A DNA stretch of 62,595 bases from a virus, in the IMG/VR virus record IMGVR_UViG_3300027823_000007, positions 1 to 62,595 of that record, one strand, 5' to 3'. The position numbers and the translations under genes are program-made. Shown here in pieces: positions 49,725 to 58,446 of this stretch. The first letter of the stretch is position 1. The number at the start of each line of letters is the position of its first letter. The notes beneath the pieces were generated by a model. That model saw only the letters and a list, made by a program, of their open reading frames with translations. It did no database searches and was not told where the DNA came from.

Positions 49725-49730
49725 ACTATA
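49725..49730 (-). promoter_or_regulatory. -10 box of the acidic-tail gene
   Basis: Minus-strand TATAGT in TGGTATAGTATGATATAGG, 44 bases before the start. Confidence 0.6.
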
Positions 49731-49816
49731 CCAGACTGTCAAGCCCTAACCGGATAATTTAGGAAATTATTTTTTAGCGGGCGATCGGGCGATCGCCCCG
49801 CTCCCATTACTGGGAA

Positions 49817-50512
49817 TTACTTATCAAATCCGGGTATCCGTTTTTGGTCGTTACCTCCAAACTTGTCCGCATAGCCTAGCCGGAAGTCCTCACGGCATCG
49901 CGCGCCGTACACCATGCCAACTAGCACCCCAATATAGGGAGTTAAGCGCGTCTTTGCTTCCGGTGTTAGGTATTGGTGGATCCGCTGGGCTCTTACACCC
50001 GCGATCGGAGGATTAAGTCGATTGACCTTAGCCGCCTCTTCCGGCGTTAATACCTTATACACAAATTGCCAGTAAAATTGCGCGCCGTACCAGCCAAACA
50101 CCCGATCGCAAAAATCCTTGTCAAAAAACGCTACCCACGGATTAGCACAGTCCTCGATCCAACAAGGGCGATCGGGCGGCGCGATCGAGACAGTCCCGGT
50201 CGTCATCAGGGTACGAATTTGCTGCGATACCCAAACCCGGAATTTGACATTGCACCACGCCGCAAAGTCGATCGCCACTTCCTCAATTGCCCACGTCCCC
50301 GTAGTTTCTACCGCCCCGCCTACATTAGATACCATTACGCAAATTTGCGTAATGCTCTCCATCTCAGTCAGAAAGTCTTTTGTCTCTTTGTTGCGAGTGT
50401 AACCATAAACCTCTTTGTTTGTTGCCGCCGCCATATCGGTTAGGCTAACCCACATCCGATCGCCCCGCTTCTCAAACCGGATCCTCTTACCACCAAAATC
50501 TAAATCTGTCAT
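49817..50512 (-). CDS. KilA-N domain protein
   Basis: 231 residues. MWVSLTDMAAATNKEVYGYTRNKETKDFL and GTWAIEEVAIDFAAWCNVKFRVWVSQQIRTLMTTG make the KilA-N domain, a DNA-binding module of phage regulators. The second half of the domain is nearly identical to the gene at 30892-31464, but the C-terminal part (CDRVFGWYGAQFYWQFVYKVLTPEEAAKVNRL, HQYLTPEAKTRLTPYI) is different and typical of cyanobacterial KilA-N proteins. A near-perfect palindrome ATTACGCAAATTTGCGTAAT lies inside at 50333-50352. Confidence 0.8.
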   Translation of the reverse strand: MTDLDFGGKRIRFEKRGDRMWVSLTDMAAATNKEVYGYTRNKETKDFLTEMESITQICVMVSNVGGAVETTGTWAIEEVAIDFAAWCNVKFRVWVSQQIRTLMTTGTVSIAPPDRPCWIEDCANPWVAFFDKDFCDRVFGWYGAQFYWQFVYKVLTPEEAAKVNRLNPPIAGVRAQRIHQYLTPEAKTRLTPYIGVLVGMVYGARCREDFRLGYADKFGGNDQKRIPGFDK

Positions 50513-50538
50513 GATGTCACTTGCTAAGCTGTCTCTAT

Positions 50539-50544
50539 ATTATA
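50539..50544 (-). promoter_or_regulatory. -10 box of the KilA-N gene
   Basis: Minus-strand TATAAT in TATGATATAATATAGAG, 27 bases before the start. Confidence 0.65.
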
Positions 50545-50606
50545 TCATAACACGGCGACAAAACCGGACGGTTTAAAAGAATCTTTGAGCCCGATCGCCC
50601 GCCACA

Positions 50607-50637
50607 AAAAACCGCCGCTCCCGAGTAGCGACGGTTA
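50607..50637 (-). terminator. Terminator of the DUF932 gene
   Basis: On the minus strand AACCGTCGCTACTCGGGAGCGGCGGTT is followed by TTTTTTG. Confidence 0.75.
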
Positions 50638-50665
50638 ATCCCAGTGTTGGGAAATAGGGGATTAA

Positions 50666-51709
50666 TTACCAGGCTCGGACAGCAACTGAGACTTTACCTT
50701 GATTGCGATGTAAAGCAGCCGACGTCAAGCTGGCGCGAATTTTGTCTATTTCCTTACCGCGTTCTGCACTAATAATTTCAATCATTTTGTTATCGCCGCT
50801 AGACTCTCCAAAATGGTTATTATAGGCAACTACAGCCTGTAAAACACCGTAGTAAGTACCTTTGATGCGAGCTTGCCCTAAATCGATCCCGACCTCTTCA
50901 AAAGTGCGATCAGCCTCTCCATTGTAGATATCCCAAAGTAATTGCACCTTGCGCGGTTGTCTGTCGATCGGCTGATTGAGTTTAGCTTCATGCCCAAAAG
51001 TGTGTATAAACATGGTATAAACGCGATCGGCTGCTATCTGGGTATTGAGTAATAGATCTCGCTCAGCCTTGTATAACTTAATGGATTCTCGCACCTGTTC
51101 AAAAGTGAAGTTTTCAAAGGCTGCATTAGTCTGGTGTGTACTTCTCAGGCTAGTTGATTGCCGATCAACCATGCCATTTAGACAACAATTGCGAACTAAT
51201 AACATCTTACAAGAATATCCGCACCCATAGCTAGTTCCCGAGCTTAAGAGAATATTAGGGGTGATGCCTTCATATTTGTCAATTCCTAACTCGGTCGCAA
51301 GTTCACCGGGTGATATGGTTGCCCATAAGAAGCTCTGTTGAGTCACGGCGGTGGTTTCTCTTTTTAGCCAACCAACACGCGACACGTTGCCTCCAAAACT
51401 TTCGGCAACCCCGATCGCCCGGTTTAGAAAACTGTAGTTTGAGAGCGGTTCCCAATTTTTCTCAGGCACGATCGAGAGCGGTGTTTGAGTACCATCCGGA
51501 TCGATTTTAACCGATTGTTTCCAGGGTGTTCGAGTGCCGTCGGCTGTCCTGATTTCCTGTAAAGCGACGTGCCAGTTTAATCCAGATTTTACTAACATAT
51601 CGTCAGCATCCATACACTGTGAAACATCGACCCCCTTTTTACCCCAGCTAACTAATTGCTTAGCTAAAGCCTTGCTATTAGTAATGCCTGTTTCTGTTTG
51701 AATTGCCAT
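50666..51709 (-). CDS. DUF932 phage/plasmid-like protein
   Basis: 347 residues. GLNWHVALQEIRTADGTRTP, VPEKNWEPLSNYSFLNRAIGVAESFGG and a later SYGCGYSCKMLLVRNCCLNGMV fit the DUF932 family (phage/plasmid-related, TIGR03299). These are common on plasmids and phages; their function is not known, though links to replication or recombination have been suggested. Promoter: minus-strand TATACT at 51739-51744, with CCGGACAACCTCAG upstream. Confidence 0.75.
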   Translation of the reverse strand: MAIQTETGITNSKALAKQLVSWGKKGVDVSQCMDADDMLVKSGLNWHVALQEIRTADGTRTPWKQSVKIDPDGTQTPLSIVPEKNWEPLSNYSFLNRAIGVAESFGGNVSRVGWLKRETTAVTQQSFLWATISPGELATELGIDKYEGITPNILLSSGTSYGCGYSCKMLLVRNCCLNGMVDRQSTSLRSTHQTNAAFENFTFEQVRESIKLYKAERDLLLNTQIAADRVYTMFIHTFGHEAKLNQPIDRQPRKVQLLWDIYNGEADRTFEEVGIDLGQARIKGTYYGVLQAVVAYNNHFGESSGDNKMIEIISAERGKEIDKIRASLTSAALHRNQGKVSVAVRAW

Positions 51710-51738
51710 GCTGTTCTACTGCTAATGTTGCTTAATAT

Positions 51739-51744
51739 AGTATA
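51739..51744 (-). promoter_or_regulatory. -10 box of the DUF932 gene
   Basis: Minus-strand TATACT in TATGGTATACTATATTAAG, with a CCGG box about 28 bases upstream as in the plus-strand promoters. Confidence 0.65.
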
Positions 51745-51806
51745 CCATAAATTCTGAGGTTGTCCGGTTATTTACAAAGATTAATCTTTTAGGCGATCGA
51801 ATACAA

Positions 51807-51834
51807 GAAAACCGAGCGATCGCGCGCCCGGTTC
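51807..51834 (-). terminator. Terminator of the ParB-like gene
   Basis: On the minus strand AACCGGGCGCGCGATCGCTCGGTT is followed by TTCTTG. It ends about 20 bases after the stop of the ParB-like gene. Confidence 0.5.
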
Positions 51835-51854
51835 TCATTGTTGGGAATTACCAG

Positions 51855-53972
51855 TTATAGACCGAGGGAATCCAAAATAGCAGCACCCTGAGCGTGTTGT
51901 AATTTTTTAAAACCGTCCGGTTGACGTTTGGCATCAACACTCAGGAAAAAAGTATCCCCGATTTTTTGGATTTCATACAAGCTCCCCTCATGGTTGGCGG
52001 TTAGATCACCTTGCGAGGTTTCCTCCCAGTCAAGTGCGACCGATTTAGCAAGCGCTGCTTTTTTGTTATAGCAGATTACGCCATACTTACCACAACTGGT
52101 TTCAAATCGATCATAATTCTCTCCAAAATAAACAATGAGATAAGCGCGCTTTGCTTCATTCCAGTTATTGGCTGTGACATTCTTAAAACGTGCGTTACTT
52201 TTCAGATAGGCTGACGGCTCAAAACCGAATCCCTCAGTAGCTTCTAAAGCATTCTCGCGACTAACTACTACCCATGCCATCGGGATCGATTTGAAATAGG
52301 TTGCCAGACGCGGGTAGAATATAGCGTTAGCTTCTACTACGAAAGCAGCCTCGCGGATCTCCATTGACTCGATTCGCTTAAATAACTCAGTAGCGCTAGA
52401 AACTAAACCCTCTACGGCTGGTAATGAAGTAGCAACCTTTAACCCTTCCCCGCCATCATGAGCCCCGCCGCCCCATTCTTTCAAGTCGAACGGTCTTTCT
52501 GTTGCCAGAATGTACCGATCAGCTTTAAGGTTTTGTCCTCTTTCAGCGAATGGATCAACGTCCGCCACGCCACCGATCGCCTCTAGTAAACTATCTGCCG
52601 TTTTTTGGTTTAGCAGCCAGCACCCGTCCTCACCGTAGCCAGCCTTTCTCATTTCTTTGTTATATTCTTTCTGGGAATCCTCACCATCTGCCACGGGTAC
52701 AGTCACGGGTACAGTCACGGCGGTCACGGCGGTTACTGCGTTATCAGTTGCCTCCGAGTCGTTTAAGCGATTCCAGTCGGGGCAATCGCCATCTTCACCT
52801 TCTTCAGTATTATCGTCAGTTTGTGGGTTCTCTAATTGCGCTTTGAGCAGACTTAATTTTTGTTTGTCGCCGTCTTGTTTGGCTTCGATTAATTTTGTCC
52901 GTATTTCTGGTGTTGACTCCATCAATACCCGTGAAATCTCGGTTAGTGTTTCCCCCGTGTAATGCCGACGGATATCTGCTGTGTCAAGGTGGATGCCCTC
53001 ATATACTTGATCTAAATTCACTGGTTCCGCATTCTTGATCCGTGCCATTTTAGAGAGCTTTTGCCCTAACTGTGCGATCGCTTCTTGGGGTGCTAATGTG
53101 TTGCCATCTTTAGTCTGTGTTACTTGCTGCAATTTCATTAAATCGTAGGCGATCGTTTCATTGCTTTTAGCAATCTCGCTTAAATTGTTAGCAAAAGCTG
53201 ATTCGGGATTTTTGTCAACATATTTTTTGACCGCGGCCATTGCGTCAAAAGTTCCGCCACCTCCGAAACCCTCGCGGATGTAAGTCTCTCGAACGATCGT
53301 CCAGTAACGTCTGTCGGATTCGTCAGCTCCCGATCGGACGATCGCTTCATTAAACTTATCTTGTCCGGTTTTTTCGCGTTGCGTGTTTCCTCCCAAAATA
53401 ACTTCTATGTCGTTAGTACCATCAGTGACTACAGCATGGACTTGTTGCTGTATCCCGGTCGCTTTCTCAATATTCTTAAGCGTCTCTAGTCGAGTGTTGC
53501 CAGAAAGTGTCCAACCGTGCGGGTTAACTACAACTCGGAATAAGTCAGTCCGGTTGCCTTGAACATCAAAAGAGTCAGAGAGAGTGCTAGTGTTACTATC
53601 AGTGTAAATCAAGTCAGATAGCGGGTGCTTAGCTAATAGGCTTGGTCTTATACTAGCCATTGATCCTCTTAAAACCCCGGTGAGCTGGTAGTACAAGCTG
53701 ATAAGTAAAGCCTCAGCAGATGCCAGATCCTTGCACTCCCATCCGCTAAAGAAAATATTATTTTTGACTTTTAAAACTGGGTAGCAAGTGCCTGACGCTA
53801 GCAAGTTGTACTCGAAAGTGTAGTCCCCCGTGCTGAAAACTTCTAGCGAGTCTGCTTTAACAGCAACATCTACCACCGACTTAGCCTCATTTCCCGATTC
53901 ATTTTCTAAAACAGCAATAGATGCTGCTTCTATTTGAGTGTCGATTTTTGCTTGCTTGCTTTTACGTGCCAT
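51855..53972 (-). CDS. ParB-like domain fused to a degenerate Dam-type methyltransferase domain
   Basis: 705 residues. Residues near 149-206 hold a ParB-like signature: NPHGWTLSGNTRLETLKNIEK and later LGGNTQREKTG. Helical middle to about residue 400, then an acidic and Val/Thr-repeat linker (TAVTAVTVPVTVPV). The C-terminal domain (from about 455) has ADVDPFAERGQNLKADRYI and MAWVVVSRENALEATEGFGF, the layout of phage N6-adenine methyltransferases, but the NPPY catalytic motif is absent where expected. ParB-like proteins bind plasmid or phage DNA. No ParA is seen in the window. Confidence 0.6.
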   Translation of the reverse strand: MARKSKQAKIDTQIEAASIAVLENESGNEAKSVVDVAVKADSLEVFSTGDYTFEYNLLASGTCYPVLKVKNNIFFSGWECKDLASAEALLISLYYQLTGVLRGSMASIRPSLLAKHPLSDLIYTDSNTSTLSDSFDVQGNRTDLFRVVVNPHGWTLSGNTRLETLKNIEKATGIQQQVHAVVTDGTNDIEVILGGNTQREKTGQDKFNEAIVRSGADESDRRYWTIVRETYIREGFGGGGTFDAMAAVKKYVDKNPESAFANNLSEIAKSNETIAYDLMKLQQVTQTKDGNTLAPQEAIAQLGQKLSKMARIKNAEPVNLDQVYEGIHLDTADIRRHYTGETLTEISRVLMESTPEIRTKLIEAKQDGDKQKLSLLKAQLENPQTDDNTEEGEDGDCPDWNRLNDSEATDNAVTAVTAVTVPVTVPVADGEDSQKEYNKEMRKAGYGEDGCWLLNQKTADSLLEAIGGVADVDPFAERGQNLKADRYILATERPFDLKEWGGGAHDGGEGLKVATSLPAVEGLVSSATELFKRIESMEIREAAFVVEANAIFYPRLATYFKSIPMAWVVVSRENALEATEGFGFEPSAYLKSNARFKNVTANNWNEAKRAYLIVYFGENYDRFETSCGKYGVICYNKKAALAKSVALDWEETSQGDLTANHEGSLYEIQKIGDTFFLSVDAKRQPDGFKKLQHAQGAAILDSLGL

Positions 53973-54089
53973 TTTAGTTAATCCTTGTGAATTCCCATTA
54001 TTGGGAATCGGTGTATGCTGTTTTCGTGCTCTTAACCTACCATACCACAGTTAAATCCTTAATCCGTGAATTTAACGTGATATAATATA

Positions 54090-54932
54090 TTACGATAAGA
54101 TGTTGTGGTATATAAGCTCTGAGCTTATGAATCGACTTTTATCGATTCCTCCTACACAGTAAGTATAGGGGAATGTGTCATAAACAAAACCCGCCCCGCC
54201 ATAAAGTGCGCGGGTTCTTGGTGTATCAAGGTCGGAGCCTATGACGATCGCCCCGCGCTTGCCGATTTTAGCTGCAAGTGCAACCATAGCAACTCGATCG
54301 CTTTCACAAAACCCGCCGACCCCGTAATCGCTGGCAATTTCCCGATCGGCAGAGTATGGCGGATCGAGGTAAACAACATCGCCCCGCACTGCGTTCTTAA
54401 TTATAGTGTAATCAGTCGCAATGATAGCAGCGCTTGCGAGTTTTGCTGCATGACCGTCTAACTCAGGCAAGTAGAATCGATCTCCTAACGGCGTGTTTAT
54501 CTTTCCGTCGCGGTTTGATCGCCATGTTCCATTGAAACAAGCCTTGATTAAATAGATAAAACGCGCCGCCGCGATCGGGCCTGTACCTCTGTCTGTATTG
54601 TAGTCATCCCTCATACTGTAGTAATGACCTGAATAGCAGTCTTTTTGTCTGCAATGACCTCGATCGTGTTGCGCTTTGTGCCATATCAATAATTCACTCA
54701 TCCGGATCGGATCTTCCCTCACACACTGCCAAGCATTGATTAAGCACTCATTTTTGTCGCTAAGTATTAGATCCTTACACCGTGTAGAAATATTAAGCGC
54801 GACCGCCCCGCCACCTAAAAAAGGTTCATAATAAGCATTAATCTTTTCCGGAAATAGTGGCAATAATTGGGGCAATAATTTAATTTTGCCACCTTGCCAA
54901 CTGAGAAAACTTTTGATATACTTTGTCTGCAT
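54090..54932 (-). CDS. dam: Dam-type N6-adenine DNA methyltransferase
   Basis: 280 residues from the ATG at 54932; an upstream in-frame start at 55028 adds an unlikely hydrophobic peptide. SFLSWQGGKIKLLPQLLPLFP and EPFLGGGAVALNIS form motifs X and I. DVVYLDPPYSA is motif IV. It probably methylates adenine in GATC, which is very frequent here because of CGATCG. No cognate endonuclease is seen. It may protect the phage from host restriction or time replication. Confidence 0.9.
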   Translation of the reverse strand: MQTKYIKSFLSWQGGKIKLLPQLLPLFPEKINAYYEPFLGGGAVALNISTRCKDLILSDKNECLINAWQCVREDPIRMSELLIWHKAQHDRGHCRQKDCYSGHYYSMRDDYNTDRGTGPIAAARFIYLIKACFNGTWRSNRDGKINTPLGDRFYLPELDGHAAKLASAAIIATDYTIIKNAVRGDVVYLDPPYSADREIASDYGVGGFCESDRVAMVALAAKIGKRGAIVIGSDLDTPRTRALYGGAGFVYDTFPYTYCVGGIDKSRFISSELIYHNILS

Positions 54933-55012
54933 TTTTTGGGAAACCTGTAACAGCCTAAACGAACTTACGATACTATAACATAAAAACCGGAAAATTCCCA
55001 ACACTGGGAAAA

Positions 55013-55047
55013 GACCGGCTAGACACATTTCACAGTGTCTAGCCGGT
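55013..55047. terminator. Strong hairpin upstream of dam
   Basis: ACCGGCTAGACAC-(ATTTCACA)-GTGTCTAGCCGGT, a 13-bp perfect stem. It follows a palindrome copy (54997). It is flanked by A-rich and GTGTCTA-repeat DNA. Confidence 0.75.
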
Positions 55048-55121
55048 GTCTATACGCAAGTTCAGCCTATTGTCAGGATTGCCAGTATTATAACCTTAAA
55101 GGCTTGTGCTAAACAAGTTTG

Positions 55122-55218
55122 AGGGTATGTGTCTATATGTGTCTAAATGAGTGTCTAGCCACGAAAAATAAGCGCTGTAGGGGATGTGTCTATATGTGTC
55201 TAAATGAGTGTCTAGCCA
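55122..55218. repeat. Two 38-bp direct repeats (GTGTCTATATGTGTCTAAAT)
   Basis: GTGTCTATATGTGTCTAAATGAGTGTCTAGCCACG occurs at about 55125-55159 and 55184-55218. GTGTCTA also occurs in the hairpin at 55013-55047. These are possible binding sites; no gene covers 55060-55211. Confidence 0.8.
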
Positions 55219-55568
55219 CGTGACTTCCCGACATGGATCGGGACTGTTACCGGATCGGATAGGGAATCTCGAACGGGTAGCCAGTGTTGGCAGCGATCGC
55301 ACCAATAGGCATCCGAGCCACCTGGTAGCCCGCCAGCATGATTTCTAGGATCTCCGCACTGCCAGCAAGTGCCGTACTTGTGTTTTGATTGTCGAGGATA
55401 AAAAGAATCCGTGGATTCTGGCAAGCTGAAAATAATCGGTTCGTTTCTCCTTTCGATCGCACGTTTGGCGGCGCGATCGGCGTTGTCTTGGAGTGTTAAA
55501 GCCTTTTCTAGCGGCCCCGGTTCTGATGGTTTTTTGGATGGTTTTTTGGATGTTCTTCTGGTTGCCAT
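55212..55568 (-). CDS. Zinc-ribbon protein with basic N-terminus
   Basis: 118 residues from the ATG at 55568. The N-terminus is lysine-rich (RRTSKKPSKKPSEPG), then helical. Two Cys pairs (CWQC, CDRC) separated by about 23 residues form a zinc-binding site. A nucleic acid role is likely. It lies at the 3' end of the minus-strand operon with the ATPase. The GTGTCTA repeats cover its last bases. Confidence 0.55.
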   Translation of the reverse strand: MATRRTSKKPSKKPSEPGPLEKALTLQDNADRAAKRAIERRNEPIIFSLPESTDSFYPRQSKHKYGTCWQCGDPRNHAGGLPGGSDAYWCDRCQHWLPVRDSLSDPVTVPIHVGKSRG

Positions 55569-55656
55569 TTTGGTACTGGGTAAAGGTTTTAAATGGCGAT
55601 CGCAAGTGTCGATATAGTGCATTATACTCGCGATCGGGTTGCAAACCGGATATTTT

Positions 55657-55959
55657 TTAAGTTATTTCAATTGCGATCCGTCCGTCTTTGCTAACCTCAG
55701 ATCTAAAGCCTAACCATTTGTATCTTTGCTGCAATTCCAGGTCTCCAGACTCGATAATTAAAGAATCTAAAGCCCATTCTACATCGTGTAAGAGTTTAGG
55801 ATTATTCCCACAATATTTAGTGATAATTGCCTTGTAACTCTCTGTTTTGTTTGCCTTCAAATCTGCCATTGCTTCCCTCGGAGTCGGCATGAATTCCGGT
55901 TTCCAGTAGGAGAAATCCCGATCGATCCATTCTGAATTATTTTGTGTGTTGCCAGTCAT
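55657..55959 (-). CDS. Hypothetical protein
   Basis: 100 residues from the ATG at 55959 with a GAGGCTCAAGA ribosome site; promoter TATACT at 55999-56004 on the minus strand. Residues 15-50 contain FSYWKPEFMPTPREAMADLKANKTES. No family is recognised. It follows the ATPase gene. Confidence 0.55.
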   Translation of the reverse strand: MTGNTQNNSEWIDRDFSYWKPEFMPTPREAMADLKANKTESYKAIITKYCGNNPKLLHDVEWALDSLIIESGDLELQQRYKWLGFRSEVSKDGRIAIEIT

Positions 55960-56036
55960 TCTTGAGCCTCTTTTTTCTGTTTTGCTAGTATGCTTTATAG
56001 TATAACACACTAGCGTGTACAAGCGTATCTGGGAAA

Positions 56037-57869
56037 TTAATTAAGCAAATCAAACTTAGTTATTAACTCATTGTCGCCGGATTCAAGTATGAACCTGACA
56101 ATAATAGGCTTAGCTATTTTGTAGCGATCGCCACTGGTAATTTTTAAGTCGCGTTTGATGAAATTAGACATCAAGCTTTGAGTTATTTTGGCAAGTCTTA
56201 AGACTAATTTCCGATCGGGAATCCAGTCTGGTAACAAGGTATCATCCGGCGTATCATCCGGCGTATCAGACGGCGTATCAGACGGATCCACGCCATCCCA
56301 GCCATCGGATGCGGGTTTGTCTGAAGGTATAATACCATGTAGATCCACGCCACGGCGCGCTATCTCTTGGTTGAATTCTGCCATATAGTCATCTTCATTG
56401 TTTGGCTGGTTCCTATCAATAACTGCGACATTTGTAGGCTTCTGATAGTAGGGAGCGAGTGCTAATACAGGCTTACCAACAGCAGAGAATATAGCAGGCA
56501 ATTGATGGAGTCTTGAGAGTTTGACCAATTCCTCAAGTTCAGTATTCAGCCGATCGCGATCTAACTTCGATGCCACTATATAACTATTGTTAATCAGTAG
56601 CTGCAAGCTCTCATAATTACCTTGCTCAACTAGATCGCCGTTTACGTCTATTTTCTCGGTTACTAAGCCTTGGCAGCTTATGGCTAAGTTGCCTCGAATA
56701 TTGCTATCTTGAATGCCCAAAGCGTCTAAATTAAAGCTCTGTGTCGCTATGTAGATACAAACGTTAGCCTCGCGTCCTTTAGTGATAATCGCTGCGATTT
56801 TTGTCTTGACGATATTCCATAACGCCGGATATAATCTTAGGACTCCAAAACTTGCAAACCAGTCATCAAGAATTAATCGAATAGGCAATTTTTCAAACTT
56901 TGTACGATCGCTCTCTGGGGTATTTAGTCTCCGCTTCATCTCAGAATAAACTTTATCCAGATAGGCCATTGATGGTTCTGGATTGAGATCGTCAAAAATC
57001 GTGACTCTACCTTGCTCTAGTAAACCCAAAAAAGAATCTCTTTTGTGGGCAATAACATAGACTTCAGCCTGCGGATACAGTGTCTGTAAGTCGCCTAACC
57101 AGCGGTACAGGGTGTGGGTTTTGCCGCCACCTGTAGGTGCTGCCGACAGAATAGACATCCGTAGCGCTGCGAGCGATCGCATAATTTTGTCGCCGTTATC
57201 TTGATAGAATTTTTTGCGATCGTCGGGAACTTCACCCCCAGTTATTCCGTCTTCTTTTAGTCGAGCCTTAGCACCCGCGGCAGCCGAGTCTATCTCCGCT
57301 TGATATTGTTCCGGTGTCTTCATGCCTGCAAAGGCAGTATTTTGCAGTATAGGTGCTGTTGGAGCGATCGCTGGTTTGGGTTCCGGTTCTGGCGCAAACC
57401 AGCCGTTAGCCGCGCGGATATCGTCTACCTCTTCTACTAAGCTATCCTCAAATAGAGCCATCTGAGCCTCACCTCGCTTTTGCAGTTTCGCCCGCTGCAA
57501 ACTCAAGTTATAGCTGGCTTGAATGTCTGCTTGGGCATCAACCTCGCGGCAGTTTCGTTCATATTCGATCCTTTCTCTTTCTAGTTCCGATCGCCGCTCT
57601 GCTGATAATGTGACCCCCGTTACACCCGCGGCCGCACCTATGGCCCAAACTAATAACCGTAAACCGCCCCAACCCTGACTCACTTTAGCGTCTTTGATTT
57701 TTTGATATTTTGGATCTTTCTGTTGCCAGACCGGGATATCTATCGGCCTGTTTTCGATCGTACCCGTGATCCGAGTCTCAGGCTGAATCATAGCACCCCA
57801 TAAACCGAGTACCAATGCTAATCCATAAAATCCGCTTGTCATTAATGTTGCTTTTTGATTCCGGCTCAT
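56037..57869 (-). CDS. Membrane-anchored FtsK/HerA/TraG-like ATPase
   Basis: 610 residues. Two N-terminal transmembrane helices (about 8-27 and 68-90). A coiled-coil segment (ERRSELERERIEYERNCREV) links to the ATPase: Walker A SAAPTGGGKTHTLYR (near 242-256), Walker B IRLILDDWFASFG (near 330-342) and a later IYIATQSFNLDALG sensor. The C-terminal quarter is polar, with a DTPSDTPDDTPDDT repeat and a helical end. The form is that of DNA-pumping ATPases, such as FtsK or conjugation coupling proteins. On a plasmid this suggests DNA transfer or segregation. No relaxase is seen in the window. Confidence 0.7.
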   Translation of the reverse strand: MSRNQKATLMTSGFYGLALVLGLWGAMIQPETRITGTIENRPIDIPVWQQKDPKYQKIKDAKVSQGWGGLRLLVWAIGAAAGVTGVTLSAERRSELERERIEYERNCREVDAQADIQASYNLSLQRAKLQKRGEAQMALFEDSLVEEVDDIRAANGWFAPEPEPKPAIAPTAPILQNTAFAGMKTPEQYQAEIDSAAAGAKARLKEDGITGGEVPDDRKKFYQDNGDKIMRSLAALRMSILSAAPTGGGKTHTLYRWLGDLQTLYPQAEVYVIAHKRDSFLGLLEQGRVTIFDDLNPEPSMAYLDKVYSEMKRRLNTPESDRTKFEKLPIRLILDDWFASFGVLRLYPALWNIVKTKIAAIITKGREANVCIYIATQSFNLDALGIQDSNIRGNLAISCQGLVTEKIDVNGDLVEQGNYESLQLLINNSYIVASKLDRDRLNTELEELVKLSRLHQLPAIFSAVGKPVLALAPYYQKPTNVAVIDRNQPNNEDDYMAEFNQEIARRGVDLHGIIPSDKPASDGWDGVDPSDTPSDTPDDTPDDTLLPDWIPDRKLVLRLAKITQSLMSNFIKRDLKITSGDRYKIAKPIIVRFILESGDNELITKFDLLN

Positions 57870-57929
57870 GATATTCTCCTTAATTTCTGTTTTTTACTTT
57901 ATTCCCAACACTGGGATTAACCGTGTAAT

Positions 57930-58442
57930 TTAGTCTGGAATTTTGCCAAGCGCGATCGCCTCTGAGATATGTAGATAGTCCCATCCGGCGTTATCTGCCG
58001 CGCCATCGTCTTCTGTACTGTCTCCTATCATCCACGGGCGATCGGCGTCGTTTAAAACTAGCTTTTCCTCTAAGTACATCAGCATCCCCGCATCCGGTTT
58101 TCGGGCTTTAATTCCGATCGGGCCCCTGACTTTCTGTTCACCCCTTCGATCGATATACCAAAAATAAGATGTGTAATAGTTGTCTGCCATGCAAACCGCT
58201 GTTATCTGTGGGAATAGTTGCAGCGTGTAGCGTTGCTCAATTATGCCGTTTTGTAATGTCTTGTGCCCCCTTTCTATCCCCCCTTGGTTGGTCGCGATAT
58301 AAATAGATGCACCCTGACGTTTGATGCTTGCAACTAGCTCGATCGAGCCTTCAGTAGGTTTCTGATCTAGCGGATCATTTATGAATGTTTCCCCACTTTT
58401 AGTTTGTATTAGTGTGTTGTCAGCATCAAATGCTACTAGCAT
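57930..58442 (-). CDS. HAD-family phosphatase (PNK 3'-phosphatase-like)
   Basis: 170 residues. Motif I is AFDADNTL, motif II is YIATNQGGIE, motif III (K) is ARKPDAGM and motif IV is MIGDSTEDDGAADNAG. This is the HAD subclass III pattern, similar to polynucleotide kinase 3'-phosphatases and HisB-N. It may clean DNA 3' ends or act in sugar phosphate chemistry. It lies in the ATPase operon, 4 bases after the membrane protein gene. Confidence 0.75.
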   Translation of the reverse strand: MLVAFDADNTLIQTKSGETFINDPLDQKPTEGSIELVASIKRQGASIYIATNQGGIERGHKTLQNGIIEQRYTLQLFPQITAVCMADNYYTSYFWYIDRRGEQKVRGPIGIKARKPDAGMLMYLEEKLVLNDADRPWMIGDSTEDDGAADNAGWDYLHISEAIALGKIPD

Positions 58443-58446
58443 TTAT

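Noticed and set aside
55096-55305. Minus-strand frame with WLDTHLDTYRHIP repeats
   Set aside because: It is produced by the two GTGTCTA direct repeats. It has no promoter or ribosome site and overlaps the zinc-ribbon gene.
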